A DNA stretch of 64,000 nucleotides, from positions 215,840 to 279,839 of the forward strand of contig JABACD010000002.1 in assembly GCA_014237855.1 (NCBI GenBank), given 5' to 3'. A program made the translations under genes and the position numbers. Positions 27,619-36,104 of this stretch are shown here, one piece after another (position 1 is the stretch's first letter; every line of letters starts with the position of its first letter). The notes under the pieces were generated by a model that was not told the origin of the DNA, made no database searches, and worked only from the letters and a program-made list of their open reading frames with translations. The stretch comes from Planctomycetota bacterium (GTDB lineage Bacteria > Planctomycetota > UBA1135 > GCA-002686595).

Positions 27619-28890
27619 TCAGGGAATCTGAACAGTTGCCTTGCGGGTATAAGACCAGCTGGAGACGGCCTCGCTGATGCCACGTAAATTCAGTGTTGAG
27701 CCCGAGGCACTTGTAGGGAGTTGAGAAGAGACCTCTTCGATCCCATCACTCCCCACAGTCGTGGCGTGGAACTCGACTCCCGAGAGTCCAGGGACATTGC
27801 GACCAATGGCCTGAACGGAAGGGGCTCGAGACCATGCCAGGGACAGGTCCTCGCTCGGCATGCTGGCAACACCTGCTGTCAGGGTCCCAGGTTGACCGCC
27901 GTCATGAGCTGTCCACAGCAGGGGCGCCGGACACAATGCTTCTCGAATGATTGGTTCACCGGCCAGTCCACCGCCAATGAGGTGATAGTAGAGGTCCTGC
28001 TCACGCAGCACCTCTGCCCGTAAGAAGCCGGTGATCAACCTCCGATGAAGGCGGTTCTGCTCGTTGTGGGAGAGCGAGTGAATGCTAGAAGGAAAGTCGA
28101 GGGATCCATTATGGCCTCCGCCTTGAATCTGTGCGTACACGCGACGGCGCGTCGCACTTGCCTCGTTGTAGTATCGCCGAGCATTGACACTGGGCGGTGC
28201 AAGCAGGTCCTCGCTCGATCCGATCGAGAGGAACGATCCTTCGAATTGAGAGACTGTTGGAATTTGAAACCAGTTTCCCTCGGTCGAGACCACGTACTCG
28301 ATGCGGCTTTCCCAGGCCAGTGCATAGAAGATGGCCGCTGCGCCATTGGAGTGTCCGACCGCGGACCATGGACCATCTGCGGACATGCCGTAGAGAAAGC
28401 TCGCGGGGTTCGCTCCCTGCTCATCCACCCAATGCAGCATGGCGTGGGCATCATGAGCTTCGTTCTGGATGTTCTGAAAGAAGCCCGACTCGGTGCCCAC
28501 AGCAGCCACCACGAAGCCGTAACTCGCGATATGCGCGGTCAGGTCGCTATAGAACGAGGGGGGTGCAAAGTATCCATGGAGGAAGGCGACGAGCGGGTAC
28601 GGACCGTTAGCCAGATCAGGTGCCGTGTTCTGGCCGGCCGAGAGAGCAGGGTAGAACACATCGGCTGTGACCGTGCTGTTGGCGGAGAGCGGGTGGGAGA
28701 AGCTCACCGACCTAATGCCCACGGGCACAGGACCTTGGTCCTCAGGTAACTGCGCTTGTGAGTCTCCAACTAGAAGCAGGGAGAGAGCTATGAGCGCTCG
28801 GAGGAGCGTGCTCTGGTTCCCGAGGGTCCGTCGCAGATTAGGAGTCTGCCTTGTATGGGCGTGGTTGTTCATCGTGGAGGCTCGTGACAT
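27619..28890 (-). CDS. Secreted alpha/beta hydrolase (chlorophyllase/PAF-acetylhydrolase-like)
   Basis: 423 residues using the ATG at 28890, preceded by a GAAGG ribosome site and 7 bases after the upstream gene. Residues ~25-45 form a signal peptide (LLRALIALSLLLVGDSQAQ). The core shows GPYPLVAFLHGYFAPPSF (oxyanion HG), HAMLHWVDEQG, the nucleophile elbow GHSNGAAA and GGGHNGSLDF near the expected catalytic histidine. GHSNGA is typical of chlorophyllase/PAF-acetylhydrolase-like esterases. The last ~100 residues are a beta-rich secreted extension without known motif. It shares direction and tight spacing with the lipase-like gene upstream, suggesting co-transcription. Confidence 0.82.
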   Translation of the reverse strand: MSRASTMNNHAHTRQTPNLRRTLGNQSTLLRALIALSLLLVGDSQAQLPEDQGPVPVGIRSVSFSHPLSANSTVTADVFYPALSAGQNTAPDLANGPYPLVAFLHGYFAPPSFYSDLTAHIASYGFVVAAVGTESGFFQNIQNEAHDAHAMLHWVDEQGANPASFLYGMSADGPWSAVGHSNGAAAIFYALAWESRIEYVVSTEGNWFQIPTVSQFEGSFLSIGSSEDLLAPPSVNARRYYNEASATRRRVYAQIQGGGHNGSLDFPSSIHSLSHNEQNRLHRRLITGFLRAEVLREQDLYYHLIGGGLAGEPIIREALCPAPLLWTAHDGGQPGTLTAGVASMPSEDLSLAWSRAPSVQAIGRNVPGLSGVEFHATTVGSDGIEEVSSQLPTSASGSTLNLRGISEAVSSWSYTRKATVQIP

Positions 28891-28897
28891 TTGGCCT

Positions 28898-29830
28898 TCA
28901 GGTTCTCGGCTCATTGAATAGCAGTTCGAGGTGCAATCTGACCAGGTCCGTGGGGCATTCGATGGGCGGGCAGTGGCCACATGCGAGCCACTTTCCTTGA
29001 GCATCAGGAATCCTCTCGGTAAAGACCTCCATACAGGATGGGTGCAAAATGCGATCGTGCTCACCCCAAACGACATGAGTTTTTGCCTGGACCCCCTCAA
29101 GCATCTCTGCGACGTCTTCGTCCGTTGCGTTCAGCTCGTTCCAGATCTTCTCGTAGAGTGGTCTGCGATCAATCCAGTCACGACACAAGATCGAGTGGGC
29201 TATCCCAGCGATCGGAGGAGTCGTATGAAAGATCAGCTCGAGCACGTCGTCGTACTCGGCTCGGTTGCGGCAAAAGAAGGGGTTTTCCCCTCCGTCCTCG
29301 ATGACCTGGTAGAAGGCGCTGAGCTCTCCGGTCTGAATGCCAGCTGGGCTGACGAGGAATAGACTGCGCAGCTCCCGCGGATGCTTGACTGCATAACCAG
29401 CAGCGAGCAAACCTCCGAGGGAGTGGCCTACCAGGTGAAAATCATCACAGCCTAGTTCTGACAGGACGCGATGGAGGGCCTCGACGAATTCCCAAGCGCC
29501 GTAGGGGCAGTCCAGGTCTGGCACATTGTCGCCGTGTCCCATGAGGTCGGGCGCAATGACACGTACGTTGCGTGGAAAGCTCTGGAGGAACTTCAGCCAG
29601 ATGTCCTTCGAGGCTGTGAACCCGTGGACGAGGATGACCGTGGGGCCGTCGCCGGGTCTCTCAAGGAACGACCAGGACTTTCCGTCAAGTTCTACGCTAC
29701 GGACCGTGCAGCGTGAACGAAATCGCTCGACCGCGAGTCCTGCATCGTAGACACCACGATGGAGCGACGCGAGCAGCCCGGAAAGCTGACTCTCTCCACG
29801 CGAAACCGTTGCTTGATGCTGGTTCTCCAT
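28898..29830 (-). CDS. Cytoplasmic alpha/beta hydrolase (MhpC/monoglyceride-lipase-like)
   Basis: 310 residues from the ATG at 29830; an extension to 29941 adds Cys-rich codons of poor credibility. Motifs are TVILVHGFTASKDIWLKFL (oxyanion hole HGFTAS), PDLMGHGDN, catalytic-serine elbow VGHSLGG, VVWGEHDRILHPS (acid) and ACGHCPPIECP (catalytic histidine). No signal peptide is apparent. The layout fits a small-ester or C-C-bond hydrolase of the MhpC/monoacylglycerol lipase group, substrate unknown. It ends 7 bases before the secreted hydrolase start. Confidence 0.88.
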   Translation of the reverse strand: MENQHQATVSRGESQLSGLLASLHRGVYDAGLAVERFRSRCTVRSVELDGKSWSFLERPGDGPTVILVHGFTASKDIWLKFLQSFPRNVRVIAPDLMGHGDNVPDLDCPYGAWEFVEALHRVLSELGCDDFHLVGHSLGGLLAAGYAVKHPRELRSLFLVSPAGIQTGELSAFYQVIEDGGENPFFCRNRAEYDDVLELIFHTTPPIAGIAHSILCRDWIDRRPLYEKIWNELNATDEDVAEMLEGVQAKTHVVWGEHDRILHPSCMEVFTERIPDAQGKWLACGHCPPIECPTDLVRLHLELLFNEPRT

Positions 29831-30328
29831 TGGGGCTCTACCGGCTCGATCGAGAAGCTGGCAGCAGGGGCCGCAGCCCACGGGTTTATCGAGAATTTGT
29901 TGAGGAGCGACAGGGTGTTGGCGGGATCCAAGACCACGCACACCCGAATTTCTATCCTAGCAGATAAAGCCCATAGGAGTCTGACAGGACCAAGGGTGTT
30001 TGCGCGCTTCCTTGGCAGCATTACCGGGGTGAACGAGCCTCGTGCTCAAGAAGCAAGAGCTGTGATGGTGCCCGGATCACCTGGGCTGGACCGCGTGTGA
30101 CCTGCTCGGGCCTTGTACCTGGTAGGGCGATGATGGATCGGACTCACACAGGCTTGCCCCTGGCGTACCAGGTGCTGGACCCGCTTGGAGGATGAGATCC
30201 ACGGGGCCCTGAGTGCCTGTGACTCCATGGGTGGTGCTCGCGATCTTGCCTGGGCTGGAGCCACGCTCTTGAGAGCCGCGGGCCCGCATTGACAGGGTTC
30301 TTCGACCCGCCTACTGTTCCCTTCCAGC
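29831..30328. other. Divergent intergenic region (498 bp)
   Basis: Between the lipase-like gene (minus) and the ASPIC gene (plus). It is GC-rich, with several overlapping open frames on both strands but none with a family signature or a convincing ribosome site. No clear promoter or hairpin. Confidence 0.4.
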
Positions 30329-33300
30329 ATGAACAAGAATCCCCTAACAGCATATGCACGGCCCACTTCCAGTCGTGTTTCTCAGGCCGCCCTCGCGTGC
30401 ATCTACATTCTCTTCTGCGCGTGCGGGGGAGAGCCTGATTCCGAGCCGGAGCCGGAGCCGGAGCCCGCAGTCGTCACCGATCCCGGCGTTGAGGCGAATG
30501 AGGCGAATGAGGCGAGTGCGCAGCGTCAGTTCGACGTTGACGTGGACCTTGTCGGCCCGCCTCGAGTGATCACTGGTCACCCGCAAGTCATGCCCCCCTG
30601 GGGAGACGCACTACGTGACCTGATCGATCCAGAGCAAGACAAGAGCTGGAGCGAGAAGTTAGCCATTCGTTTTGAGGTTGACTGTCAGGCGCTCTTGCAT
30701 GGTGTCCTGGAGAGCAACGAGGAGGTTGTGCAGGGCTACATGGCCGACGAGTCGGGTGCGTTTCTTGGGTTGTTTCCTGAGTTCGGAGAGGCCCGTTATG
30801 ACGATGGGTCCTTTGCGGTGTACGACCATGTGCACGGAGATGACCTGGAGGAAGATCTTCAGGGCCTCCTGGAGAGGGTCCAGCTCACGACCTGGAGCAA
30901 GCTCGAGTCTCGAGAAGTAATCGTATCGATGGTGGGGATTCAGTCTGCCGGCGACGGGCAGTGGCTCTGCGATCTAGAGATCAGGATCGTTGGGAGCGTT
31001 GACGATGTCCCAACAATGATTGACATCCGAGCTGACGCCATGATCAATGAGGGTGAGAGTGGAAGCGATTCCCCGCAACTCTTGTCAATGCGTGCAAAGA
31101 AGAGCCGGATGATTCGGAGGGCCAAGACGACATTCAAGTCGATTTCTGGGCTCATCCTCGAAGACCTGCCTTATTGGGAACGAGAGCTTGGCCTTGGCTG
31201 TGGTGACTATGACCGCATCTATGACCGTCGCAGCATCGCTTTTGGAACAGGAATGCTGGGGATGGCACTGGGAGATGTTGATGGGAATGGCCTCGACGAT
31301 CTCTACATCTCCACGATCAGTGGATTCCCCAATCGTCTGCTTCTGCACCAGCCTGACGGGAGTGTCATTGACGGCGCGGCGGCAGCGGGCGTTGACATCC
31401 TGGATACGACCAGGGGATGCCTGATGGTTGACCTCGATGGCGATGACGATCTCGATCTCTGCATCACACGCCAGGGAGATCTGGTCATCTACTGGAACGA
31501 CGGCACTGGTAAGTTCTCAGATCCCAGGCTACTCGATGGCCCTGGCGACTCACCCATCTACTCGATCTGCTCGGCCGATGCAGACCTTGATGGTGATCTG
31601 GACCTGTTCTGCTGCCGTTATCGGCTGGGAAGGGGTGCAGAGATCGTGCCAACGCCCTTTCATGATGCAGCGAATGGTGTGGCCAACCTGTACTGGAGAA
31701 ATGATGGAGACCGCAGCTTCACATCTGCAGGCGAGGAGACCGGATTGGTGTCGAGTGACACGCGTTACAGCTTCATTGGGCTCTGGGAAGACTTCAATGA
31801 CGATAATCTGATCGACCTCTATGTGATCAATGACTTTGGCCCCAACAACCTCTACATCAACACAGGATCGGGGTTCGAGGACCGGGCAGCCGAGATGGGG
31901 ATCCTGGATGCCTCAACGGGGATGGGGATCAGCGGTGCAGACATCGATCTCGATGGGGATCTGGATTTCTACGTCACCAATATCTTCTCTGCTCCCGGCC
32001 TACGAGCGATCAACGAACCTGACTATCGAGGTGGAGATGAAGCGACTCGAGAGCTACACCGGGCGCTGGCCGATGGCATGTCACTCTATGTACAGGATAC
32101 GCCGGGTAAGTTTGTAGAAGCGGCCGCTAGTGCAGGTGTCGACCATGGCGGCTGGGCCTGGGGAGCTATCTTCTATGACTGGAATCTCGACGGCTACCCA
32201 GACATCTACGTACCCAATGGCTTCATCAGTTACGAGAACGAGACAGATGTCGAGTCGTTCTTCTGGCGCTGGGTCGTTGCGAAGACTCCTACATCCCCTG
32301 GGATTGATGAGACCTACAACCGCAACTGGGAGGCAATAAGCGGATTCAACCGGATGGAGGGGTTCGCCTATCACGGGCACGAACGAAACCACCTCTACCT
32401 GAACCTGGGTGATGGAACCTTTGCGGATGTCTCAGCTATCAGCGATGTCGACTTCATCGACGATGGGCGAGTTGCAGCTCGTACAGACTGGGACAATGAC
32501 GGCCTGGAAGACCTGGTGCTTGTCAGCGGGACTGGCCCGCGACTGCGCATTGTCCGGAATGCTCACCCTGATCCAGGCCATCGAGTTGTCATCGAGTTGC
32601 ATGGAGAGCTGGGTAGTGCCGATGCAGTGAGCTCACGGATCCGGGTGCACCGCTCGGATGGAAAGGTTGTCAGCAATACCGTCTATGCGGGAGAGGGCTT
32701 GCTTGGCCAGAGTTCCTACCGGCGCTTCTTCGGTCTGGGGGACTGTGATGGCGCGGTTGACGTCGAGGTTCGCTGGCCCGATGGTGAAACGCAGCGGTTT
32801 GAGGGACTCGCCGTAGACCGAGGCTGGAAGCTCTATCGAGAGGGTGGCAAGGCCGTCGAATGGGAGTTCGAATCCTCGCCCTTTGCCGGGAAGCCCCACT
32901 CACCGGCGAGGCGAACTCAACGTGCGGTCAATCGCGCTGTCCTCGCAGACAAGCTGCCGATGCGTTACTACGGGCTTCAGGACTCGGAGGGGAGGTCGAT
33001 CACGCTTGACGGGTTGCCGGAGATGACCAAGATTCTCACCTTGTGGGATCCCGAGACTCGAAGTGGTGTTGAGTTCTTGCGTCAGCTTGCGGAGTCACAA
33101 CTGCAGATCTTGGAGGCCGGAGCGATTGTGTGCCCCGTGGCGGTCGAGGGCGGAGCGGGGGATGGCGCGGAGATCCTGCGTGCTCTTGGCCTTGGAGAGT
33201 TTGCGCTGAATGCATCCGCGAACGACGAGTTGGTCCTGGAGGCATTGCTGGTCGAGGTGCTGAATACCTACAGCGACATCACGCTTCCCTTGAGCTTGCT

Positions 33301-33532
33301 TCTGGATGCCGACTCGAATCTGTGTGCGCTCTACTATGGTTCGATCCCGACTCCGGAGCTGCTCGAGGACTTGAATCGCATGTCCCGTATCGGCAAGGGT
33401 GGCCACACGATTGCTCTCTCTGACGGCCACTGGTTGTCGCAACCGAAGAGACGCTACCGCCAGATCATTCGAGCACTCATGATGCTTGGCGCAAGAGATC
33501 TGGCCACGGATCTCAAGCAGAAGAAGAACTAG
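30329..33532 (+). CDS. FG-GAP/ASPIC-UnbV repeat lipoprotein with thioredoxin-like tail
   Basis: 1067 residues. A lipoprotein-type signal (CIYILFCACGG) is followed by a Glu-Pro low-complexity stretch (EPDSEPEPEPEP) and a charged N-terminal domain. Residues ~310-760 carry at least seven FG-GAP/VCBS calcium loops (GDVDGNGLDDLY, DLDGDDDLDL, DADLDGDLDLF, DIDLDGDLDFY, DWNLDGYPDIY, DWDNDGLEDLV). They precede an ASPIC/UnbV domain (SSRIRVHRSDGKVVSN; YRRFFGLGDCDGAVDVEVRWPDG). The last ~200 residues look like a thioredoxin/redoxin-like fold (GLPEMTKILTLWDPETRSG), but without CxxC. These proteins are surface or periplasmic calcium-binding propellers, often found beside polysaccharide or lipid utilisation genes. 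Function is unknown; it stands alone here. Confidence 0.9.
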   Translation: MNKNPLTAYARPTSSRVSQAALACIYILFCACGGEPDSEPEPEPEPAVVTDPGVEANEANEASAQRQFDVDVDLVGPPRVITGHPQVMPPWGDALRDLIDPEQDKSWSEKLAIRFEVDCQALLHGVLESNEEVVQGYMADESGAFLGLFPEFGEARYDDGSFAVYDHVHGDDLEEDLQGLLERVQLTTWSKLESREVIVSMVGIQSAGDGQWLCDLEIRIVGSVDDVPTMIDIRADAMINEGESGSDSPQLLSMRAKKSRMIRRAKTTFKSISGLILEDLPYWERELGLGCGDYDRIYDRRSIAFGTGMLGMALGDVDGNGLDDLYISTISGFPNRLLLHQPDGSVIDGAAAAGVDILDTTRGCLMVDLDGDDDLDLCITRQGDLVIYWNDGTGKFSDPRLLDGPGDSPIYSICSADADLDGDLDLFCCRYRLGRGAEIVPTPFHDAANGVANLYWRNDGDRSFTSAGEETGLVSSDTRYSFIGLWEDFNDDNLIDLYVINDFGPNNLYINTGSGFEDRAAEMGILDASTGMGISGADIDLDGDLDFYVTNIFSAPGLRAINEPDYRGGDEATRELHRALADGMSLYVQDTPGKFVEAAASAGVDHGGWAWGAIFYDWNLDGYPDIYVPNGFISYENETDVESFFWRWVVAKTPTSPGIDETYNRNWEAISGFNRMEGFAYHGHERNHLYLNLGDGTFADVSAISDVDFIDDGRVAARTDWDNDGLEDLVLVSGTGPRLRIVRNAHPDPGHRVVIELHGELGSADAVSSRIRVHRSDGKVVSNTVYAGEGLLGQSSYRRFFGLGDCDGAVDVEVRWPDGETQRFEGLAVDRGWKLYREGGKAVEWEFESSPFAGKPHSPARRTQRAVNRAVLADKLPMRYYGLQDSEGRSITLDGLPEMTKILTLWDPETRSGVEFLRQLAESQLQILEAGAIVCPVAVEGGAGDGAEILRALGLGEFALNASANDELVLEALLVEVLNTYSDITLPLSLLLDADSNLCALYYGSIPTPELLEDLNRMSRIGKGGHTIALSDGHWLSQPKRRYRQIIRALMMLGARDLATDLKQKKN

Positions 33533-33549
33533 TCTTCCGCTCGCACGAT

Positions 33550-34827
33550 TCAGTCTGCACTCCCAGCGGCTGGGGCGGGCCTTGCGACTCGGCCGCAGAA
33601 CATCAATTGCCCACTCGCCTGATCCTTCAGGAAGTAGAGGAACGGGCGGTTGGCATTGAAGACCTTCGGTTCAGGAGGGTTGACCCTACTGCCGACCTTC
33701 ATGACCAAGGCCGTGGCCGCAGCGGCCACAGTCCCATTCTCTGAGACGGAGACATCGACTTGCTGAATGATCTCGTCACAGAAGAGCTTTCCAGCACCGC
33801 CGTCCATGCCAGAGAGATCACATCTCGTGGGGTCGAAGAGGCGCTTCAGCCCCATCTGCTGCAGGGGGGCTCGAAGAGAGAAGCGGCTCGTTGTGTGGAA
33901 TCGAGGCAAGGAGATGTCCACCTTCTTCTCCTCGAGTCTGGAGCTCCATGCCGTGAGCTTCTCCGGGGAGAGTGTCTCTTCAAGCTTCGCGAGGCTCTGC
34001 CCTTCACGTGGTAACAAGACGAGCATGGACCAGCGTGCACCCTCATTGTTCACTCTCTTGTAGGAGAGCTCGAGCATTTGAAAGCCCTCAGTTTCCATGA
34101 TCCGCTCGGCGTGAATACCACGGAGGGTGGGGACGGAGACTGCCTTACCGTCTGCGCAATAAAACGGATTCGTGCGGGTATCTCTGACTTCGAATTGATT
34201 GTCCCAGGCGGCCTGGAACCAGACCGCATTGGTGAGCACTGCACGAGTGTTTGAGCTGACATCGTCGGTCTTCAACAGGCCAGGAATGTGCCCTCGAGTG
34301 GCCGAGTCAACCCAGCTATTGATGGCCTCGCGAGCACCCTGCGGATCCTGGAGAAAGTCGGTGGAGAGCACCGCGGCACCCAGGTACTCGCCTGCTCGTT
34401 CGAGATAATCGGAACGGAACGGGTGTCCGGATTGGCCCCATATGGAATTGGCGATTGCCAGCTGAGGATTGCCCTCCGTTTCATCGACTGGCCTCATCAG
34501 TGTCTGCGCGGCCTTGAGTGCTGCTTCGCGATCTCCGATGGAACCGTCGGTCAGGTGCAGTACCCGGGCCAGTTCGCTGGCTGTCTCTCCTTCGGCTCCG
34601 GCATAGGCGAGTAGGAGCGCGAGGTAGGTGCTTGCTGGAGAGCAGGCGAGATTCTGATCCGACTTGCCGGTGGCACTCAGGAGCTCGAGTGCGAACTCAT
34701 TGGCTGCGTCGACGATCTCGAGCGGGCCAGGGGAGAGCGCGGTCACCTGGGGGGCGGCTTCACTGTCATGGCTGGGCCTGGCGAGGATGAGGACGGCAAG
34801 GAAGGGGAAGAGCTTGAGAGTGAGCAT
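33550..34827 (-). CDS. Serpin-family protease inhibitor, secreted
   Basis: 425 residues from the ATG at 34827, which opens a signal peptide (MLTLKLFPFLAVLILARPSH). The serpin core is clear: NLACSPASTYLALLLAYAGAEGETASELARVLHL, TNAVWFQAAWDNQF, SMLVLLPREGQSL and QMGLKRLFDPTRCDLSGM. The hinge ENGTVAAAAT (363-372) keeps the small-residue pattern needed for loop insertion, so an inhibitory serpin is likely. Counting 17 residues from Glu363 places P1-P1' near Gly379-Ser380, within KVGSR (377-381). The C-terminal FNANRPFLYFL is the usual post-loop strand. It would act in the periplasm or outside the cell against a serine or cysteine protease. Its direction matches the MarC gene, 257 bases away. Confidence 0.93.
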   Translation of the reverse strand: MLTLKLFPFLAVLILARPSHDSEAAPQVTALSPGPLEIVDAANEFALELLSATGKSDQNLACSPASTYLALLLAYAGAEGETASELARVLHLTDGSIGDREAALKAAQTLMRPVDETEGNPQLAIANSIWGQSGHPFRSDYLERAGEYLGAAVLSTDFLQDPQGAREAINSWVDSATRGHIPGLLKTDDVSSNTRAVLTNAVWFQAAWDNQFEVRDTRTNPFYCADGKAVSVPTLRGIHAERIMETEGFQMLELSYKRVNNEGARWSMLVLLPREGQSLAKLEETLSPEKLTAWSSRLEEKKVDISLPRFHTTSRFSLRAPLQQMGLKRLFDPTRCDLSGMDGGAGKLFCDEIIQQVDVSVSENGTVAAAATALVMKVGSRVNPPEPKVFNANRPFLYFLKDQASGQLMFCGRVARPAPAAGSAD

Positions 34828-35084
34828 TGGGATCCAATTAATGAGGGCCAGGGCACCCGGGGGAGCCGCCGGGTGATGCGGAGAGAACGCCGGGGTCGTG
34901 GCCTTGATTGGCCGCGAATCGGATTTTTTTGCGTCTCGACCTGACCGCCAGGGGTCAAGGGCCTGTGAGCCGAGCTTGGCCAGGCCCCTGGGAGGCTCCT
35001 CTCGCTGGGATGGGCTCCTGGCTCTGGTAAGGGACCCTTGGAGCAGACGATCGAGTGGTGGAGGCACCCCTGGTGACTGATCCG

Positions 35085-35714
35085 TCACTTGCCTGGAAAG
35101 GCGCCATGGATGCCCTGCAAGAGCATCTGGACTCCGACAACTGCGAGAATGAGTCCCATGAGCCGTGTCATTACCTTGATCGTGTTCTGGCCAAGGAAGT
35201 GAATGAGTGCGTTTCCACTGATGAATGCCAGGAAGGTGAGGAGACAGACGCAGGCAAAGGCACCGATCACCTCGAGGGCCCCCTTGGTACCGGACTCTGC
35301 GCTGAAGCTCATCGCCGTTGCGATCGTGCCAGGACCAGCTAGCAAGGGCATGGCCAGGGGCGAAATGGAGATGCCAATGGCTGCTTCCTGGCTGTTGGTG
35401 TTGTCCTCTTCCGACGGGGTGTGCACGCGTGAGTGCTCACCTTGCAGCAGGTGGTAGCCAACAAGGCTGACGAGTGCGCCCCCTGCGATTCGAAATGCCG
35501 GCAAGGAGATGCCAAAGGCATGGAAGATTACCTGGCCACCGAAGCAGAAACCGGCCACGATTGCAAAAGCCAGAAGCACGCTACGAAGTGCAACGCCTCG
35601 CTTGGTGGAGGTGGACAGGCCATCGGTGAGCCCGATGAAGAGCGGAGTGTTCGCAATCGGGTTCATGATGGCCAAGAACGCGAACAGGACGGTCGTGAAG
35701 GGGATCTTGTCCAT
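35085..35714 (-). CDS. MarC/YchE-family integral membrane protein
   Basis: 209 residues with about six transmembrane helices. Family signatures are FLAIMNPIANTPLFIGLTDG in the first helix, FCFGGQVIFHAFGISLPAFRIAGGAL and LAMPLLAGPGTIATAM in the middle, and NTIKVMTRLMGLILAVVGVQ at the end. The protein matches the usual ~200-220-residue MarC (UPF0056) length. MarC proteins are inner-membrane proteins of uncertain function. No signal of drug resistance can be drawn from sequence alone. Confidence 0.93.
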   Translation of the reverse strand: MDKIPFTTVLFAFLAIMNPIANTPLFIGLTDGLSTSTKRGVALRSVLLAFAIVAGFCFGGQVIFHAFGISLPAFRIAGGALVSLVGYHLLQGEHSRVHTPSEEDNTNSQEAAIGISISPLAMPLLAGPGTIATAMSFSAESGTKGALEVIGAFACVCLLTFLAFISGNALIHFLGQNTIKVMTRLMGLILAVVGVQMLLQGIHGAFPGK

Positions 35715-36104
35715 GAAATTGTCTCGGCCTGGATCGTGTCGGTGTGGAGTTACGTTTGGTGGGTGCCAGGGGCTGAGGCATCACCTTCTTGTCTGCTAGC
35801 GCCGCATTGGCCTCGGCTTGGGCTGTCAGCTTACAGTCAGTCGGTCGGTTGCACTTCGAGCATGACTAATTCCTGGGCGCTGGTTCGGGGAGACATGGCC
35901 CTCGAAGGCAATCATGAACTCATCCGGACTGACCGTTCGATCAGGCATGGTCCGTGAGCCTCAACCCTGGTGTTCTGATATCCTCCCGAAGGCACCAGAC
36001 ATCTCTTCACATCAGTCCCTTTGGACCGACCTCGTTCTCAATTGGCAGTCCCGACCAGTCAGAGGTGGATGCCAGGCGAGTTCCCCGGCACCTTAGTTAA
36101 AGAT
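35715..36104. other. Divergent intergenic region (390 bp)
   Basis: Between MarC (minus) and the zincin/EF-hand gene (plus). I see no promoter elements or hairpins I would defend; open frames here are shadows without family signs. Confidence 0.35.

Noticed and set aside
30450..30520. Short tandem repeats coding Glu-Pro and Glu-Ala-Asn
   Set aside because: In-frame low-complexity tether of a lipoprotein, common in such proteins; not a mobile or regulatory repeat.
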